From contig JBBQLP010000001.1 of assembly GCA_038327995.1 (NCBI GenBank), forward strand, positions 59,229-123,228: DNA of 64,000 nucleotides, in the 5' to 3' direction. Positions 34,015-43,265 of this stretch are shown here, piece by piece. Position numbers and translations under genes: made by a program. The notes under the pieces were generated by a model. The model ran no database searches, was not told the DNA's origin, and worked only from the letters and a program-made list of their open reading frames with translations. The stretch comes from CAIOYC01 sp038327995 (GTDB taxonomy: Bacteria > Pseudomonadota > Alphaproteobacteria > Caulobacterales > Caulobacteraceae). Every line of letters starts with the position of its first letter. Position 1 is the stretch's first letter.

Positions 34015-35472
34015 ATGAGTCTGCGCCTCTCCGACATCCTGAAGCGCGACGTGGCGGAGAACCCGATCATCACCGGCGTCACCGCCGATAGCCGCCGGGT
34101 GAAGCCGGGCTCGCTGTTCGCCGCCTTGCCGGGGGTGCAGGCGGATGGGCGCGCCTTCATCGTACAGGCGATTGCGAGCGGGGCGGCGGCGGTGTTGGCG
34201 CCGCTGGATACGCCGGAGGGTGAAGGCTCATTGGTGAGGGTGCACGACGTGCGCCGCGCCTACGCCCTCGCCGCGCGAGCTTTTTATGGCTCCGAGCCTT
34301 CCACCATCATCGCGGTGACAGGCACCAACGGCAAGACCAGCGTCGCCACCTTCTGCCGCCAGATCTTCGCCCGTTGCGGTCGCCTGTCCGCCAGCATGGG
34401 CACCTTGGGCGTCCAGCTTGAAACCGAAGACCTGACGCCGCCGGGCCTGACCACGCCGGACGCCGCCGATGTGGCGCGCTATGCTGCGGATCTTGCGACG
34501 CGCGGGGTGACGCATCTGGCGCTCGAAGCTTCCTCCCACGGTCTGGATCAGCGGCGGCTGGACGGGCTGACCATCAAGGCGGCGGGGTTCCTGAACCTGA
34601 CGCAGGATCACCTGGACTATCACCACGACATGGCGAGCTATCGGGACGCCAAGCTGCGCCTGTTCAACACTCTCCTCCCACGCGGCGAGACGGCGGTGCT
34701 GAACGCCGATAGCGAGGGTTTCGACGCGTTTGCGGCATCCACCATCATGCACGGCCAGACGGTGATGTCGGTAGGCGAAAGCGGCGTCAGTCTGCGGCTT
34801 CTGGAGCGCACGCCGGAGCCCTTCGGTCAGCGGCTGAAGCTGTTGGCGAATGGCAAAACATACGATGTGCCGCTGCCGCTGGCGGGGGCTTTTCAGGCGT
34901 CGAACGTGCTGGTCGCGGCGGGGCTGTGCATCGCGGCGGGCGAGCAGGTAGAGGCGGTGTTGGCAGCGCTTGAATACCTGAAGGGCGCACCGGGGCGGTT
35001 GCAACGCATCGGCGCCAAGGCAGGCGGCGGCGAAGCCTATGTGGACTACGCCCATACCCCGGATGGATTGGAAACGGTTCTGCGCGCTCTGCGTCCCCAC
35101 ACGCGCGGACGGCTGATCGTGGTGTTCGGCGCGGGCGGCGACCGCGACCGGGCCAAGCGCCCCTTGATGGGCGCGGCCGCAGCGAACCTCGCCGATATCG
35201 CCATCGTCACCGACGACAATCCCCGCTCTGAAGACCCCGCCGCGATCCGCGCCGGCATTCTCGCCGCCGCCCCCGGTGCGCTGGAGGTCGGCGACCGCCG
35301 CGCCGCAATCAGAGCAGGCGCTCAGCAACTGCGCGACGGCGACATCCTCGTGGTGGCGGGCAAGGGTCACGAGCAGGGTCAACTTATTGCCGGGGTGAAC
35401 CATCCCTTCGACGACGTAGCGGAAACGGCGCTCGCGCTCGGCGTGGAATGGTCGGACGGGGAGGGGGCATGA
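34015..35472 (+). CDS. murE: UDP-MurNAc-L-Ala-D-Glu:meso-diaminopimelate ligase
   Basis: A 485-residue Mur ligase that adds the third residue of the peptidoglycan stem peptide. Seen: the N-terminal UDP-binding domain (GVTADSRRVKPGSLFAALPG), the P-loop VTGTNGKTSVATFCRQ, and the DNPRSEDP motif. DNPR is the known marker for meso-diaminopimelate rather than lysine, so the cell wall is predicted to be A1-gamma type. It overlaps the murF start by 4 bp (ATGA). Confidence 0.97.
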   Translation: MSLRLSDILKRDVAENPIITGVTADSRRVKPGSLFAALPGVQADGRAFIVQAIASGAAAVLAPLDTPEGEGSLVRVHDVRRAYALAARAFYGSEPSTIIAVTGTNGKTSVATFCRQIFARCGRLSASMGTLGVQLETEDLTPPGLTTPDAADVARYAADLATRGVTHLALEASSHGLDQRRLDGLTIKAAGFLNLTQDHLDYHHDMASYRDAKLRLFNTLLPRGETAVLNADSEGFDAFAASTIMHGQTVMSVGESGVSLRLLERTPEPFGQRLKLLANGKTYDVPLPLAGAFQASNVLVAAGLCIAAGEQVEAVLAALEYLKGAPGRLQRIGAKAGGGEAYVDYAHTPDGLETVLRALRPHTRGRLIVVFGAGGDRDRAKRPLMGAAAANLADIAIVTDDNPRSEDPAAIRAGILAAAPGALEVGDRRAAIRAGAQQLRDGDILVVAGKGHEQGQLIAGVNHPFDDVAETALALGVEWSDGEGA

Positions 35473-36866
35473 CCACCGCCGCATACGCCCCCCTCTGGAC
35501 TTCCGCCGAGATCGCCAACGCCACAGGCGGACAGGTCGATGCGCCGCCCTTCGACGCCTATGGTGTGTCTATCGATACTCGAACCCTTGAACCGGGCGAT
35601 CTGTTCGTCGCGTTGGCAGGCGATCGGGACGGGCACGACTTCGCCGACGCCGCACTGGCTTCGGGGGCTGCGGCGGCGCTGGTGGGGCGCGAGGTGCGCG
35701 GCCCAGGCATTCGCGTACCCGACACCCTTCGAGCCCTTGAGCACATGGGCGAGGCGGCCCGTGACCGCGCCATGACCGCACGCCGCGCAGCGGTGACGGG
35801 CTCGGTCGGCAAGACCGGCGTCACTCAAGCCATCGCCGCTGCGCTGAAGCTTGCCGGTCCGAGTCACAGTTCGGTGCAGAGTTATAACAACCACATTGGC
35901 GTGCCGCTGACCCTCGCCCGGATGCCGCGCGAGACGGAGCGCGCCGTGTTCGAGATCGGCATGAACCACGCGGGCGAGATCGGGCCCCTGTCAAAGATGG
36001 TCAGGCCGCACGTGGCCGTGATCACGATGGTCGGCCCCGTCCACGTCGAGAATTTCCCTGACGGCGAACAAGGCGTGGCCACCGCCAAGGCCGAAGTCTT
36101 CGAGGGCATGGCGCCGGGCGGAGTCGCGGTGCTGAACGCAGATGACGCGTGGTTTGGCCTGCTGTCGGGCGCGGCAAAGGCTGCGGGCCTGGAGGTGAAA
36201 ACGTTCGGGTCGGGCGAAAGCTGCGATGCGCAGCTGATTGGCTTTGAGGTCAACGAGGGCGGCGCAACGGTGGTCGCCGCTCTGCACGGCCGAGCCCTGC
36301 GCTTCCCTATCGCCCAATCCGGCGCGCATTGGGGGCTGAACAGCCTCGCCACGCTGCTGGCCGTCGTGGCGTTGGGCGCGCCCGTGGAGGCGGCCATCGA
36401 GGCGTTGGGCGCGTTCGCTCCGCTCACCGGACGCGGCGCGGAGACACAGATTGCGCTCAAGGGCGGTTTCGCCACCCTGATCGACGAGAGTTACAACGCC
36501 AACCCCATCTCCATGCGCGCGGCGCTGCGGACGCTGGCGGGGCGGAAGGTTGAGGGTCGGCGCATCGCGGTGCTGACTGATATGCTGGAGATCGGCGCTG
36601 ACACCGATGCGGTGCACGCGGCCTTGGTCCAACCCATCGAGGCGGCGCACGTCGATCTGGTCTTCTGCACTGGCCCGGCCATGCACGCCCTTTGGGAGGC
36701 CATGCCGAAGAACCGCCGGGGCGCGTGGGACGCGACGGCGGAGGCGCTGGCGCCGCTGGTTGTTGAAGCCCTCGCATCCGGGGATGTGGTTATGGTCAAG
36801 GGCTCCAAGGGCTCGAAGGCTTCGCTGGTTGTTGAAGCCCTGTTGGCGTCGGGGGAGGCGCGCTGA
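35469..36866 (+). CDS. murF: UDP-MurNAc-tripeptide:D-Ala-D-Ala ligase
   Basis: A 465-residue Mur ligase that adds D-Ala-D-Ala to the tripeptide. The N-terminal domain begins PLWTSAEIANATGG, with VSIDTRTLEPGDLFVALAG; the P-loop is AVTGSVGKTGVTQAIA; then SYNNHIGVPLTLARM and IDESYNANPISMRAAL. The C-terminus is unusual: LVVEAL followed by ASG occurs twice 23 codons apart, encoded by an exact 18-nt direct repeat, on both sides of the expected GDVVMVKGSKGSKAS motif. Its stop overlaps the mraY start by 1 bp (TGATG). Confidence 0.96.
   Translation: MTTAAYAPLWTSAEIANATGGQVDAPPFDAYGVSIDTRTLEPGDLFVALAGDRDGHDFADAALASGAAAALVGREVRGPGIRVPDTLRALEHMGEAARDRAMTARRAAVTGSVGKTGVTQAIAAALKLAGPSHSSVQSYNNHIGVPLTLARMPRETERAVFEIGMNHAGEIGPLSKMVRPHVAVITMVGPVHVENFPDGEQGVATAKAEVFEGMAPGGVAVLNADDAWFGLLSGAAKAAGLEVKTFGSGESCDAQLIGFEVNEGGATVVAALHGRALRFPIAQSGAHWGLNSLATLLAVVALGAPVEAAIEALGAFAPLTGRGAETQIALKGGFATLIDESYNANPISMRAALRTLAGRKVEGRRIAVLTDMLEIGADTDAVHAALVQPIEAAHVDLVFCTGPAMHALWEAMPKNRRGAWDATAEALAPLVVEALASGDVVMVKGSKGSKASLVVEALLASGEAR
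36755..36841 (+). repeat. 18-nt exact direct repeat inside the murF 3' end
   Basis: The sequence GCTGGTTGTTGAAGCCCT occurs at 36755-36772 and again at 36824-36841, 69 bp apart, in the same reading frame. It encodes LVVEAL twice. Such a repeat could arise by slippage or gene conversion, and it could mediate deletion of 23 codons. Confidence 0.8.
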
Positions 36867-37972
36867 TGTTCTATCTGCTCTACCTGCATATGGATCCGCA
36901 CCAGCACTACGTGCCGTTCCTGAACCTGATGCGGTATCTCACCTTCCGCACGGGTCTCGCCCTGTTCACCGCGCAAATCGTGGTCGGGCTGATGGGCGAA
37001 CGCTTCATCGATTGGATGCGGACCAAGCAGGGGCGCGGCCAGCCGATCCGCTCGGACGGCATCGAGCGCCACATCATTGAGAAGGCAGGCACTCCCACCA
37101 TGGGCGGGGTCATGATCATGGCCGGGCTGCTGGTCGGAACATTTCTTTGGGCCGATCTCTCCAACGTCTTCGTCTGGGCGGTGCTGCTGGTGACGGCGGG
37201 GTATGGATTGCTCGGCTTCTCCGACGATTACGCCAAGGTGACGAAACAAACCACGGCGGGGGTTTCGGGGCGGGTTCGCCTGGCGCTCGAGGTGGTCATC
37301 GCGCTGGCTGCGGTGTGGCTGATCGTGGCCTATGGCGATCCCAAGCATCAGGGCATCGACACCTCCGTCGCCTTCCCGGTGTTCAAGAAGCTGCTGCTCA
37401 ATCTTGGCTGGTTCTACCTGGCCTTCGGGGCTTTCATCATCGTCGGCGCGGGCAATGCGGTGAACTTCACCGATGGGCTGGACGGGCTGGCGACGGTTCC
37501 GGTGATGATCGCAGCCGCCGCCTTCGGGTTGATCGCCTACCTCGTCGGCAACGTCAAATACGCCGACTATCTGCAGGTCCACTTCGTGCCGGATGTGGGC
37601 GAGGTGGCGGTCTTCTGTGGCGCGATGATTGGCGCCGGGATGGGCTTTTTGTGGTTCAACGCCCCCCCGGCCCGCATCTTCATGGGCGACACGGGATCGC
37701 TGGCGCTGGGCGGCGGCATCGGCGCCGTGGCCGTGGCCACCAAGCACGAGATTGTACTTGGCATCGTTGGCGGCCTGTTCGTCATCGAGACCCTCTCGGT
37801 GATGATCCAGGTCGGTTACTTCAAGATGACCGGCAAGCGCATCTTCCTGATGGCGCCGATCCACCACCATTTTGAAAAGCTAGGCTGGAAGGAAAGCACC
37901 ATCGTGATCCGCTTCTGGATCTTCGCAGTGGTGCTGGCGATCCTCGGCCTCGCCACCCTCAAGTTGAGATAG
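36866..37972 (+). CDS. mraY: Phospho-N-acetylmuramoyl-pentapeptide transferase
   Basis: A 368-residue polytopic membrane enzyme that makes lipid I from UDP-MurNAc-pentapeptide and undecaprenyl phosphate. Seen: KAGTPTMGGVMIMAG, FSDDYAKVTKQTTAGVSGRVRL, NAVNFTDGLDGLA with the catalytic aspartates, APPARIFMGDTGSLALGG and LMAPIHHHFEKLGWKE. About ten transmembrane helices are apparent. It starts on the murF stop codon and is followed after 12 bp by murD. Confidence 0.97.
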   Translation: MFYLLYLHMDPHQHYVPFLNLMRYLTFRTGLALFTAQIVVGLMGERFIDWMRTKQGRGQPIRSDGIERHIIEKAGTPTMGGVMIMAGLLVGTFLWADLSNVFVWAVLLVTAGYGLLGFSDDYAKVTKQTTAGVSGRVRLALEVVIALAAVWLIVAYGDPKHQGIDTSVAFPVFKKLLLNLGWFYLAFGAFIIVGAGNAVNFTDGLDGLATVPVMIAAAAFGLIAYLVGNVKYADYLQVHFVPDVGEVAVFCGAMIGAGMGFLWFNAPPARIFMGDTGSLALGGGIGAVAVATKHEIVLGIVGGLFVIETLSVMIQVGYFKMTGKRIFLMAPIHHHFEKLGWKESTIVIRFWIFAVVLAILGLATLKLR

Positions 37973-37984
37973 AAAGGACGACCC

Positions 37985-39400
37985 GTGATCATCGTCCGCG
38001 GCTTTGAAGGCAAGCGCGTCGCCGTGTTCGGGCTCGCTCGCACCGGGCTGACCGCCGCGCGCGCCCTGAAGGCCGGTGGCGCGGAAGTGATCGCGTGGGA
38101 CGAGAAGCCCGAGGCGCAGGCGGCGGCGCGGGCCGAAGGCTTGACAGTGGCGGACCTTCGCACCGCAGCCTGGTCGGACCTCGACGCCTTGATGCTCTCC
38201 CCCGGCGTGCCGCTGACGCATCCGACCCCGCACTGGACTGTGGAGCGCGCCAAGGCTGCGGGGGTGGAGGTCCTCGGCGACATGGAGCTTTTCGCCCGCA
38301 CCGTGAACGCCGCGCCCGAGCACAAGAGGCCCAAGATCGCCGCCATCACCGGCACCAACGGCAAATCCACCACCACTGCGCTTCTCGGGCACATCTGCCG
38401 CGAGGCAGGCAAGGATGCGCACATCGGCGGCAATATTGGTCTGGGTGTCCTCGGCCTCGACGAGATGCACGGCGGCGCGGTCTATGTGCTGGAACTGTCG
38501 TCCTATCAGCTCGACCTGACTTCTTCGTTGAAGCCTGACGCGGCGGCGCTGCTCAACATTTCCCCCGACCATCTGGACCGTCACGGCGGCATGGACGGCT
38601 ATGTGGCGGCCAAGCGGCGGGTCTTTCTCAATCAGGGCAAGGGCGACACGGCTGTAATCGGGGTGGACGACGAATACGGCCAGCGCATCTGCACCGAGCT
38701 TCTGGCCGCCAACCGCCGCACCATCCGCCCCATCTCCGCTGGCCGGGCGATGAGCCGGGGGGTCTATGCCCTGCAAGGGATGCTCTACGACGCTACCGGC
38801 GAGCGCACCGTGGAGGTGGCCGATCTCGCCCGCGCACGAGCCTTGCCCGGACGCCATAACTGGCAGAATGCCGCCGCCGCCTATGCCTGCGCTGTCGCGC
38901 TGGGGGTGGAGCCAGAGACCGCCGCCGCCGCCCTGATGAGCTTTCCGGGCCTCGCGCACCGGATGGAGGACCTCGGCCGGATCGGCAAGGTGCGCTTCGT
39001 CAATGACAGCAAAGCCACCAACGCCGACGCCGCCCGCCAGGCCATGAGCGCCATCCCGCGCTTCTACTGGATCGCGGGCGGGCGCTCGAAGGCCGGCGGG
39101 CTCGAGCCCCTGGCCGACCTCTTTCCCAAGGTCGCGGGCGCCTATCTGATCGGCGAAGCGGCGACTGATTTCGCCAGAACCATCGGCGGCACCGCCCCCG
39201 TTGCCCAATGCGGCGACATCGAAACCGCGACCGCCATGGCCTTCCGCGACGCGGCGGCTTCGGGCGAAGATGCCGTCGTCCTCCTCAGTCCCGCCTGCGC
39301 CTCCTTCGACCAATTCGCCGACTTCGAGCAGCGCGGCGACGCCTTCCGGGCAGTGGTGGAGGGTTTGGCGAGGGGCGGAGCAGATCGGGCGGCGGGGTAG
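37985..39400 (+). CDS. murD: UDP-MurNAc-L-alanine:D-glutamate ligase
   Basis: A 471-residue Mur ligase adding D-glutamate. The N-terminal domain starts KRVAVFGLARTGLTAARAL, the P-loop is AITGTNGKSTTTALLGHI, and ELSSYQLDLT, NISPDHLDRHGGMDGY, GLAHRMEDLGRIGKVRFVNDSKATNADAA and VLLSPACASFDQFADFEQRG are typical. The start codon is GTG at 37985. The C-terminal catalytic domain is complete. A 91-bp gap separates it from ftsW, one of the larger gaps inside the dcw operon. Confidence 0.97.
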   Translation: MIIVRGFEGKRVAVFGLARTGLTAARALKAGGAEVIAWDEKPEAQAAARAEGLTVADLRTAAWSDLDALMLSPGVPLTHPTPHWTVERAKAAGVEVLGDMELFARTVNAAPEHKRPKIAAITGTNGKSTTTALLGHICREAGKDAHIGGNIGLGVLGLDEMHGGAVYVLELSSYQLDLTSSLKPDAAALLNISPDHLDRHGGMDGYVAAKRRVFLNQGKGDTAVIGVDDEYGQRICTELLAANRRTIRPISAGRAMSRGVYALQGMLYDATGERTVEVADLARARALPGRHNWQNAAAAYACAVALGVEPETAAAALMSFPGLAHRMEDLGRIGKVRFVNDSKATNADAARQAMSAIPRFYWIAGGRSKAGGLEPLADLFPKVAGAYLIGEAATDFARTIGGTAPVAQCGDIETATAMAFRDAAASGEDAVVLLSPACASFDQFADFEQRGDAFRAVVEGLARGGADRAAG

Positions 39401-39491
39401 ACTCCAGCGGCCCCGCAACTATTCGCTAACCACGTTCCCCCATGGTCGATCTGGCGGCTTCTCGCGCCGTGCTTCGCCGTACGCCCCGCCC

Positions 39492-40688
39492 ATGACCGAC
39501 ACCCGCTTCGGACAAGCCCATGCCTTCCGGCGAACGGACCGCTCGGCTCTGGCAGTCTGGTGGTGGACGACAGACCGGTATCTCCTTGGGGCAGTTGGGG
39601 TGCTGATCGGGCTCGGGGTCATGCTCTCGTTCGCGTCGAGCCCTGCGGCGGCGGCGCGGCTGTCGCTGCACGACCCGTTCCATTTCGCTGTGCGTCAGTG
39701 CCTGTTCGGATTTCTGGGCGCGGCGATCCTGATCGCAGTGTCGGTGCTCTCGCCCAAGGGCGTGCGGCGGCTGGCGTTTGTGGTCTACGCGCTGATGATC
39801 CTGGTCATGATGGCGCTGCCGTTCCTGGGCCACGCGGCCAAGGGCGCGGACCGGTGGCTGGCGTTCGGCGGTTTTTCGCTGCAGCCGTCGGAGTTCATGA
39901 AGCCCGCTCTGATCACTCTCGCCGCCTGGATGTTTTCCGAGGGGCAGAAGGGGCAGGGGGTGCCGGGGGTCTCTATCGCCTTCGCCCTTTATGGCGTCGC
40001 CGTAGTGCTGCTTCTGATGCAGCCGGACGTGGGCCAGACGGTGCTGATCACCATTGCATTCGGCGCCGCCTTCTTCGTGGCGGGGGTGCCGCTGAAGTGG
40101 ATATTGGCGCTGGCGGTTACGGCGCTCGGCGGCTTCATCACCATCTACTTCGCCTTCAGCCACGTGGCCGCGCGGTTCCACAAGTTCCTCTCGCCTGAAA
40201 AGGCCGACACCCATCAGGTGGACAAGGCGGCGGAAGCCATCGCCAAGGGCGGCATGTTCGGCGTTGGCCCCGGTGAGGGCATTATGAAGCGGCACGTGCC
40301 TGACCTGCACACCGACTTCATCTATTCGGTGGCGGCGGAAGAATATGGTCTCGTCTTCTCGTTGATGCTGATTGCCATTTTTGGCTTCATCGTCGTGCGC
40401 GGGCTCTATCGGGCGATGAAGCTGGAAGACACGTTCGAGCAGATCGCCTCGGCGGGTCTGTTCGTGCTTCTGGGCCAGCAGGCCTTCATCAACGTGGCGG
40501 TCAACCTGAACATGATCCCTACCAAGGGCATGACCCTGCCATTCATCTCCTATGGCGGCTCCTCGATGCTAGCGATGGGGCTGACGCTGGGCATGGCGCT
40601 GGCGCTGACCCGGAGGCGGCCAGCGGCTTACGCCCCTTCGACGGCGGACAATCCAATAGCCTATGTCGAATCCGGCGCTTACGTCTAA
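39492..40688 (+). CDS. ftsW: Septal peptidoglycan glycosyltransferase FtsW (SEDS family)
   Basis: A 398-residue SEDS protein with about ten transmembrane helices that polymerises lipid II at the septum with FtsI. Seen: LGAVGVLIGLGVMLSFASSP, ADRWLAFGGFSLQPSEFMKPAL, MQPDVGQTVLIT, GEGIMKRHVPDLHTDFIYSVAAEEYGLVF and the C-terminal NLNMIPTKGMTLPFISYGGSSMLAMG. ATG at 39492 gives a normal N-terminus; the open frame extends further upstream into murD but has no family character there. Confidence 0.96.
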   Translation: MTDTRFGQAHAFRRTDRSALAVWWWTTDRYLLGAVGVLIGLGVMLSFASSPAAAARLSLHDPFHFAVRQCLFGFLGAAILIAVSVLSPKGVRRLAFVVYALMILVMMALPFLGHAAKGADRWLAFGGFSLQPSEFMKPALITLAAWMFSEGQKGQGVPGVSIAFALYGVAVVLLLMQPDVGQTVLITIAFGAAFFVAGVPLKWILALAVTALGGFITIYFAFSHVAARFHKFLSPEKADTHQVDKAAEAIAKGGMFGVGPGEGIMKRHVPDLHTDFIYSVAAEEYGLVFSLMLIAIFGFIVVRGLYRAMKLEDTFEQIASAGLFVLLGQQAFINVAVNLNMIPTKGMTLPFISYGGSSMLAMGLTLGMALALTRRRPAAYAPSTADNPIAYVESGAYV

Positions 40689-40697
40689 ACTGGCGGC

Positions 40698-41789
40698 ATG
40701 AATACTAAACTGGCCGTTGTCGCCGCCGGGGGCACCGGCGGGCACCTGTTTCCCGCCGAAGCCTTGGCGCTGGCGTTGCGGGCGCGCGGCTGGCGGATTG
40801 TTCTGGCGACGGACACGCGGGGCGCGGAATACGCCGGGGAATTTCCGGCTGAGGAACGGCTGGCGCTGGAGGCCGCGACCTTCCGCATGGGCGATCCGGT
40901 CAGTATGATTCGTGGAGGCTTGGCTATCGCCAAGGGAGTGTTGCGCGCTCAAGCGGCCTTCCGACGGCTGAAGCCCAGCGTAGTGGTCGGCTTTGGCGGC
41001 TATCCATCACTTCCCGCGCTGCTCGCCGCGCCGACCACCCGGACGCCGACCGTGATCCACGAGCAGAACGCGGTCTTGGGTAGGGTGAACCGGTTCCTCG
41101 CCGGGCGCGCTACAGCAGTGGCCTGCGCCTTTCCAACGCTGGAAAAGGCCTCGAAAAAGGTGACGGCGAAGGTGGAGGTAGTGGGCAATCCGGTCCGCCC
41201 CGACATCCGCGCCCTGGCCGACCGACCCTATCCCGACCCGAAAGATGGCAACGTCCGCATCCTTGTCACCGGCGGCAGTCAGGGCGCGCGGCTCCTGTCC
41301 GAGGCCGTCCCCGCCGCCGTCGCCATGCTGCCAGAGGACACCCGCTATCGCCTGCACGTGACCCAGCAGACCCGCCCTGAAGCCATGGACGATGCTCGCC
41401 GGGTCTACGCCACCGCCTTGGTCGACGTGGAGCTTTCGCCCTTCTTCCGCAATATGGCGCAGAGGTTGGGGTCCGCGCATCTGGTGATCGGCAGGGCGGG
41501 CGCCTCCACCGTGTGCGAGCTGGCCGTGGCGGGGCTACCCTCGATCCTCGTGCCCCTCGCCATCGCCATGGACGACCACCAGCGCTTCAACGCCAGACTG
41601 CTGGTGGACGCGGGAGCCGCCGAGGCCATACCCGAAAAAGAGTTTACCCCCGAGCGTCTGGCTGAAGCCCTAAACCGAATGCTGAACGACCCGGCTCACC
41701 TCGCCCACGCGGCCGCCGCCGCCCGCAGCGTCGCCACACCCGACGCGGCGGAACGATTGGCGGACCTGGTGGAGCGGGTCGCCATCTAG
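40698..41789 (+). CDS. murG: UDP-GlcNAc:lipid I GlcNAc transferase
   Basis: A 363-residue GT28 glycosyltransferase that makes lipid II on the inner face of the membrane. Seen: VVAAGGTGGHLFPAEALA (N-terminal glycine-rich motif), VVVGFGGYPSLPALLAA, VIHEQNAVLGRVNRFLA, VTGGSQGARLLSEAVP and IGRAGASTVCELAVAGLPSILVPL. The protein is of normal length. It starts 9 bp after ftsW. Confidence 0.97.
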   Translation: MNTKLAVVAAGGTGGHLFPAEALALALRARGWRIVLATDTRGAEYAGEFPAEERLALEAATFRMGDPVSMIRGGLAIAKGVLRAQAAFRRLKPSVVVGFGGYPSLPALLAAPTTRTPTVIHEQNAVLGRVNRFLAGRATAVACAFPTLEKASKKVTAKVEVVGNPVRPDIRALADRPYPDPKDGNVRILVTGGSQGARLLSEAVPAAVAMLPEDTRYRLHVTQQTRPEAMDDARRVYATALVDVELSPFFRNMAQRLGSAHLVIGRAGASTVCELAVAGLPSILVPLAIAMDDHQRFNARLLVDAGAAEAIPEKEFTPERLAEALNRMLNDPAHLAHAAAAARSVATPDAAERLADLVERVAI

Positions 41790-41837
41790 CGTTCGAAGCG
41801 CTGGCCCCCGACATTTCTCAAGGCTATTGAACCGCCC

Positions 41838-43265
41838 ATGACCGCTTCTCCACTTCGCCCCACACCCTTTGACCTCGGCCCGGTGCATTTTGTCGGCATC
41901 GGCGGCATCGGCATGAGCGGCATCGCCGAGATCATGCTGCGGATCGGCTATAAGGTGCAGGGTTCGGACGCCAAGGCTGGCGCCAACACCGAACGGCTGG
42001 CGGACCTCGGCGCGACCGTCTTCATCGGTCATGACGCCGCCAATGTCGGCACCGCCGCCGCAGTGGTCTATTCCACCGCCGTCAAGCAGGACAATCCCGA
42101 GCTTTCCGTCGCCCGCGAGCGCCGTATCCCCCTGGTGCGCCGGGCCGAGATGCTGGCCGAACTGATGCGACTTCAGTTCTCCGTCGCGGTGGGCGGCACG
42201 CATGGAAAGACTACCACGACCTCGATGATTGCCTGCCTGCTGGATGCTGGCGATATGAACCCCACCGTGGTGAACGGCGGCATCATCAACGCCTATGGCA
42301 CCAACGCCAAGGTCGGCGATGGCGATTGGATTGTGGTGGAGGCCGACGAGAGCGACGGCTCGTTCCTGCGGCTGAAATCCACTGTGGCTGTCGTCACCAA
42401 CATAGACCCCGAGCATCTGGACCACTACGGCGACTTCGACGCGGTGAAGAAGGCGTTCTGCGATTTCGTCGAGAACATCCCCTTTTACGGTTTTGCAGCG
42501 GTGTGCCTGGATCACCCGGAGGTGCAGGCCCTGGCCTCCCGCGTGGAGAACCGCCGCCTCGTAACCTACGGCTTCAATCCGCAGGCGCAGGTGCGAGCCT
42601 CAAGGCTTTCCATGGGCGCGGACGGCGCGCGTTTCGATGTGCAGATCGAGCCGCTGGAGGGCGAAACCATCGTTTATGAGCAGCTTCACCTGCCCATGAC
42701 CGGTCGCCACAACGTGTTGAACGCGCTAGCCGCCATCGCCGTGGCGCGGGAGTTGGGTGTCGAGGCCGAAGCGATCCGCAAAGGGCTGACCAGCTTTGGC
42801 GGGGTGAAGCGGCGTTTCACCACGACCGGCGTCGCGCGGGGCGTCCGCATCGTCGACGACTATGGCCATCACCCGGTGGAAATTTCCGCCGTGCTGAAAG
42901 CCGCGCGCGAGGTGCAGGCCGACAGTGGCGGCAGGGTGATCGCCGTGGTCCAGCCCCACCGCTACACCCGCCTCAGAGACCTGTTCGACGACTTCGCCGC
43001 CTGTTTCAACGACGCCGACGCGGTGATCGTCGCCGACGTTTATCCGGCGGGAGAGGCCCCCATCGAGGGGGTGGATCGCGACGCCCTGGTGGAGCGGATG
43101 CGCCGCTTCGGCCACCGCCGCGTCCTGCCGCTGGAAACCGTCGCCGCCTTGCCGCGCGTGGTCGCCGAAGAGGCCCAGCCGGGGGATCTCGTGGTCTGCC
43201 TCGGCGCCGGCGACATCACCGCCTGGGCCTATGCGCTTCCGGGGCAGATGGAGGCGTTGGGGTGA
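41838..43265 (+). CDS. murC: UDP-N-acetylmuramate:L-alanine ligase
   Basis: A 475-residue Mur ligase adding the first stem-peptide residue. Seen: VHFVGIGGIGMSGIAEIML, AVGGTHGKTTTTSMIACLL, VEADESDGSFLRLKSTVAVVTNIDPEHLDHYGDF, FGGVKRRFTTTG, IVDDYGHHPVEI and the C-terminal LGAGDIT. Its stop codon overlaps the GTG start of the VOC gene (GTGA), so expression of the two is coupled. Confidence 0.97.
   Translation: MTASPLRPTPFDLGPVHFVGIGGIGMSGIAEIMLRIGYKVQGSDAKAGANTERLADLGATVFIGHDAANVGTAAAVVYSTAVKQDNPELSVARERRIPLVRRAEMLAELMRLQFSVAVGGTHGKTTTTSMIACLLDAGDMNPTVVNGGIINAYGTNAKVGDGDWIVVEADESDGSFLRLKSTVAVVTNIDPEHLDHYGDFDAVKKAFCDFVENIPFYGFAAVCLDHPEVQALASRVENRRLVTYGFNPQAQVRASRLSMGADGARFDVQIEPLEGETIVYEQLHLPMTGRHNVLNALAAIAVARELGVEAEAIRKGLTSFGGVKRRFTTTGVARGVRIVDDYGHHPVEISAVLKAAREVQADSGGRVIAVVQPHRYTRLRDLFDDFAACFNDADAVIVADVYPAGEAPIEGVDRDALVERMRRFGHRRVLPLETVAALPRVVAEEAQPGDLVVCLGAGDITAWAYALPGQMEALG

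Noticed and set aside
37880..39418. Minus-strand open frame of 512 codons opposite murD
   Set aside because: murD is complete and conserved on the plus strand; the antisense product has no domain and no ribosome-binding site.
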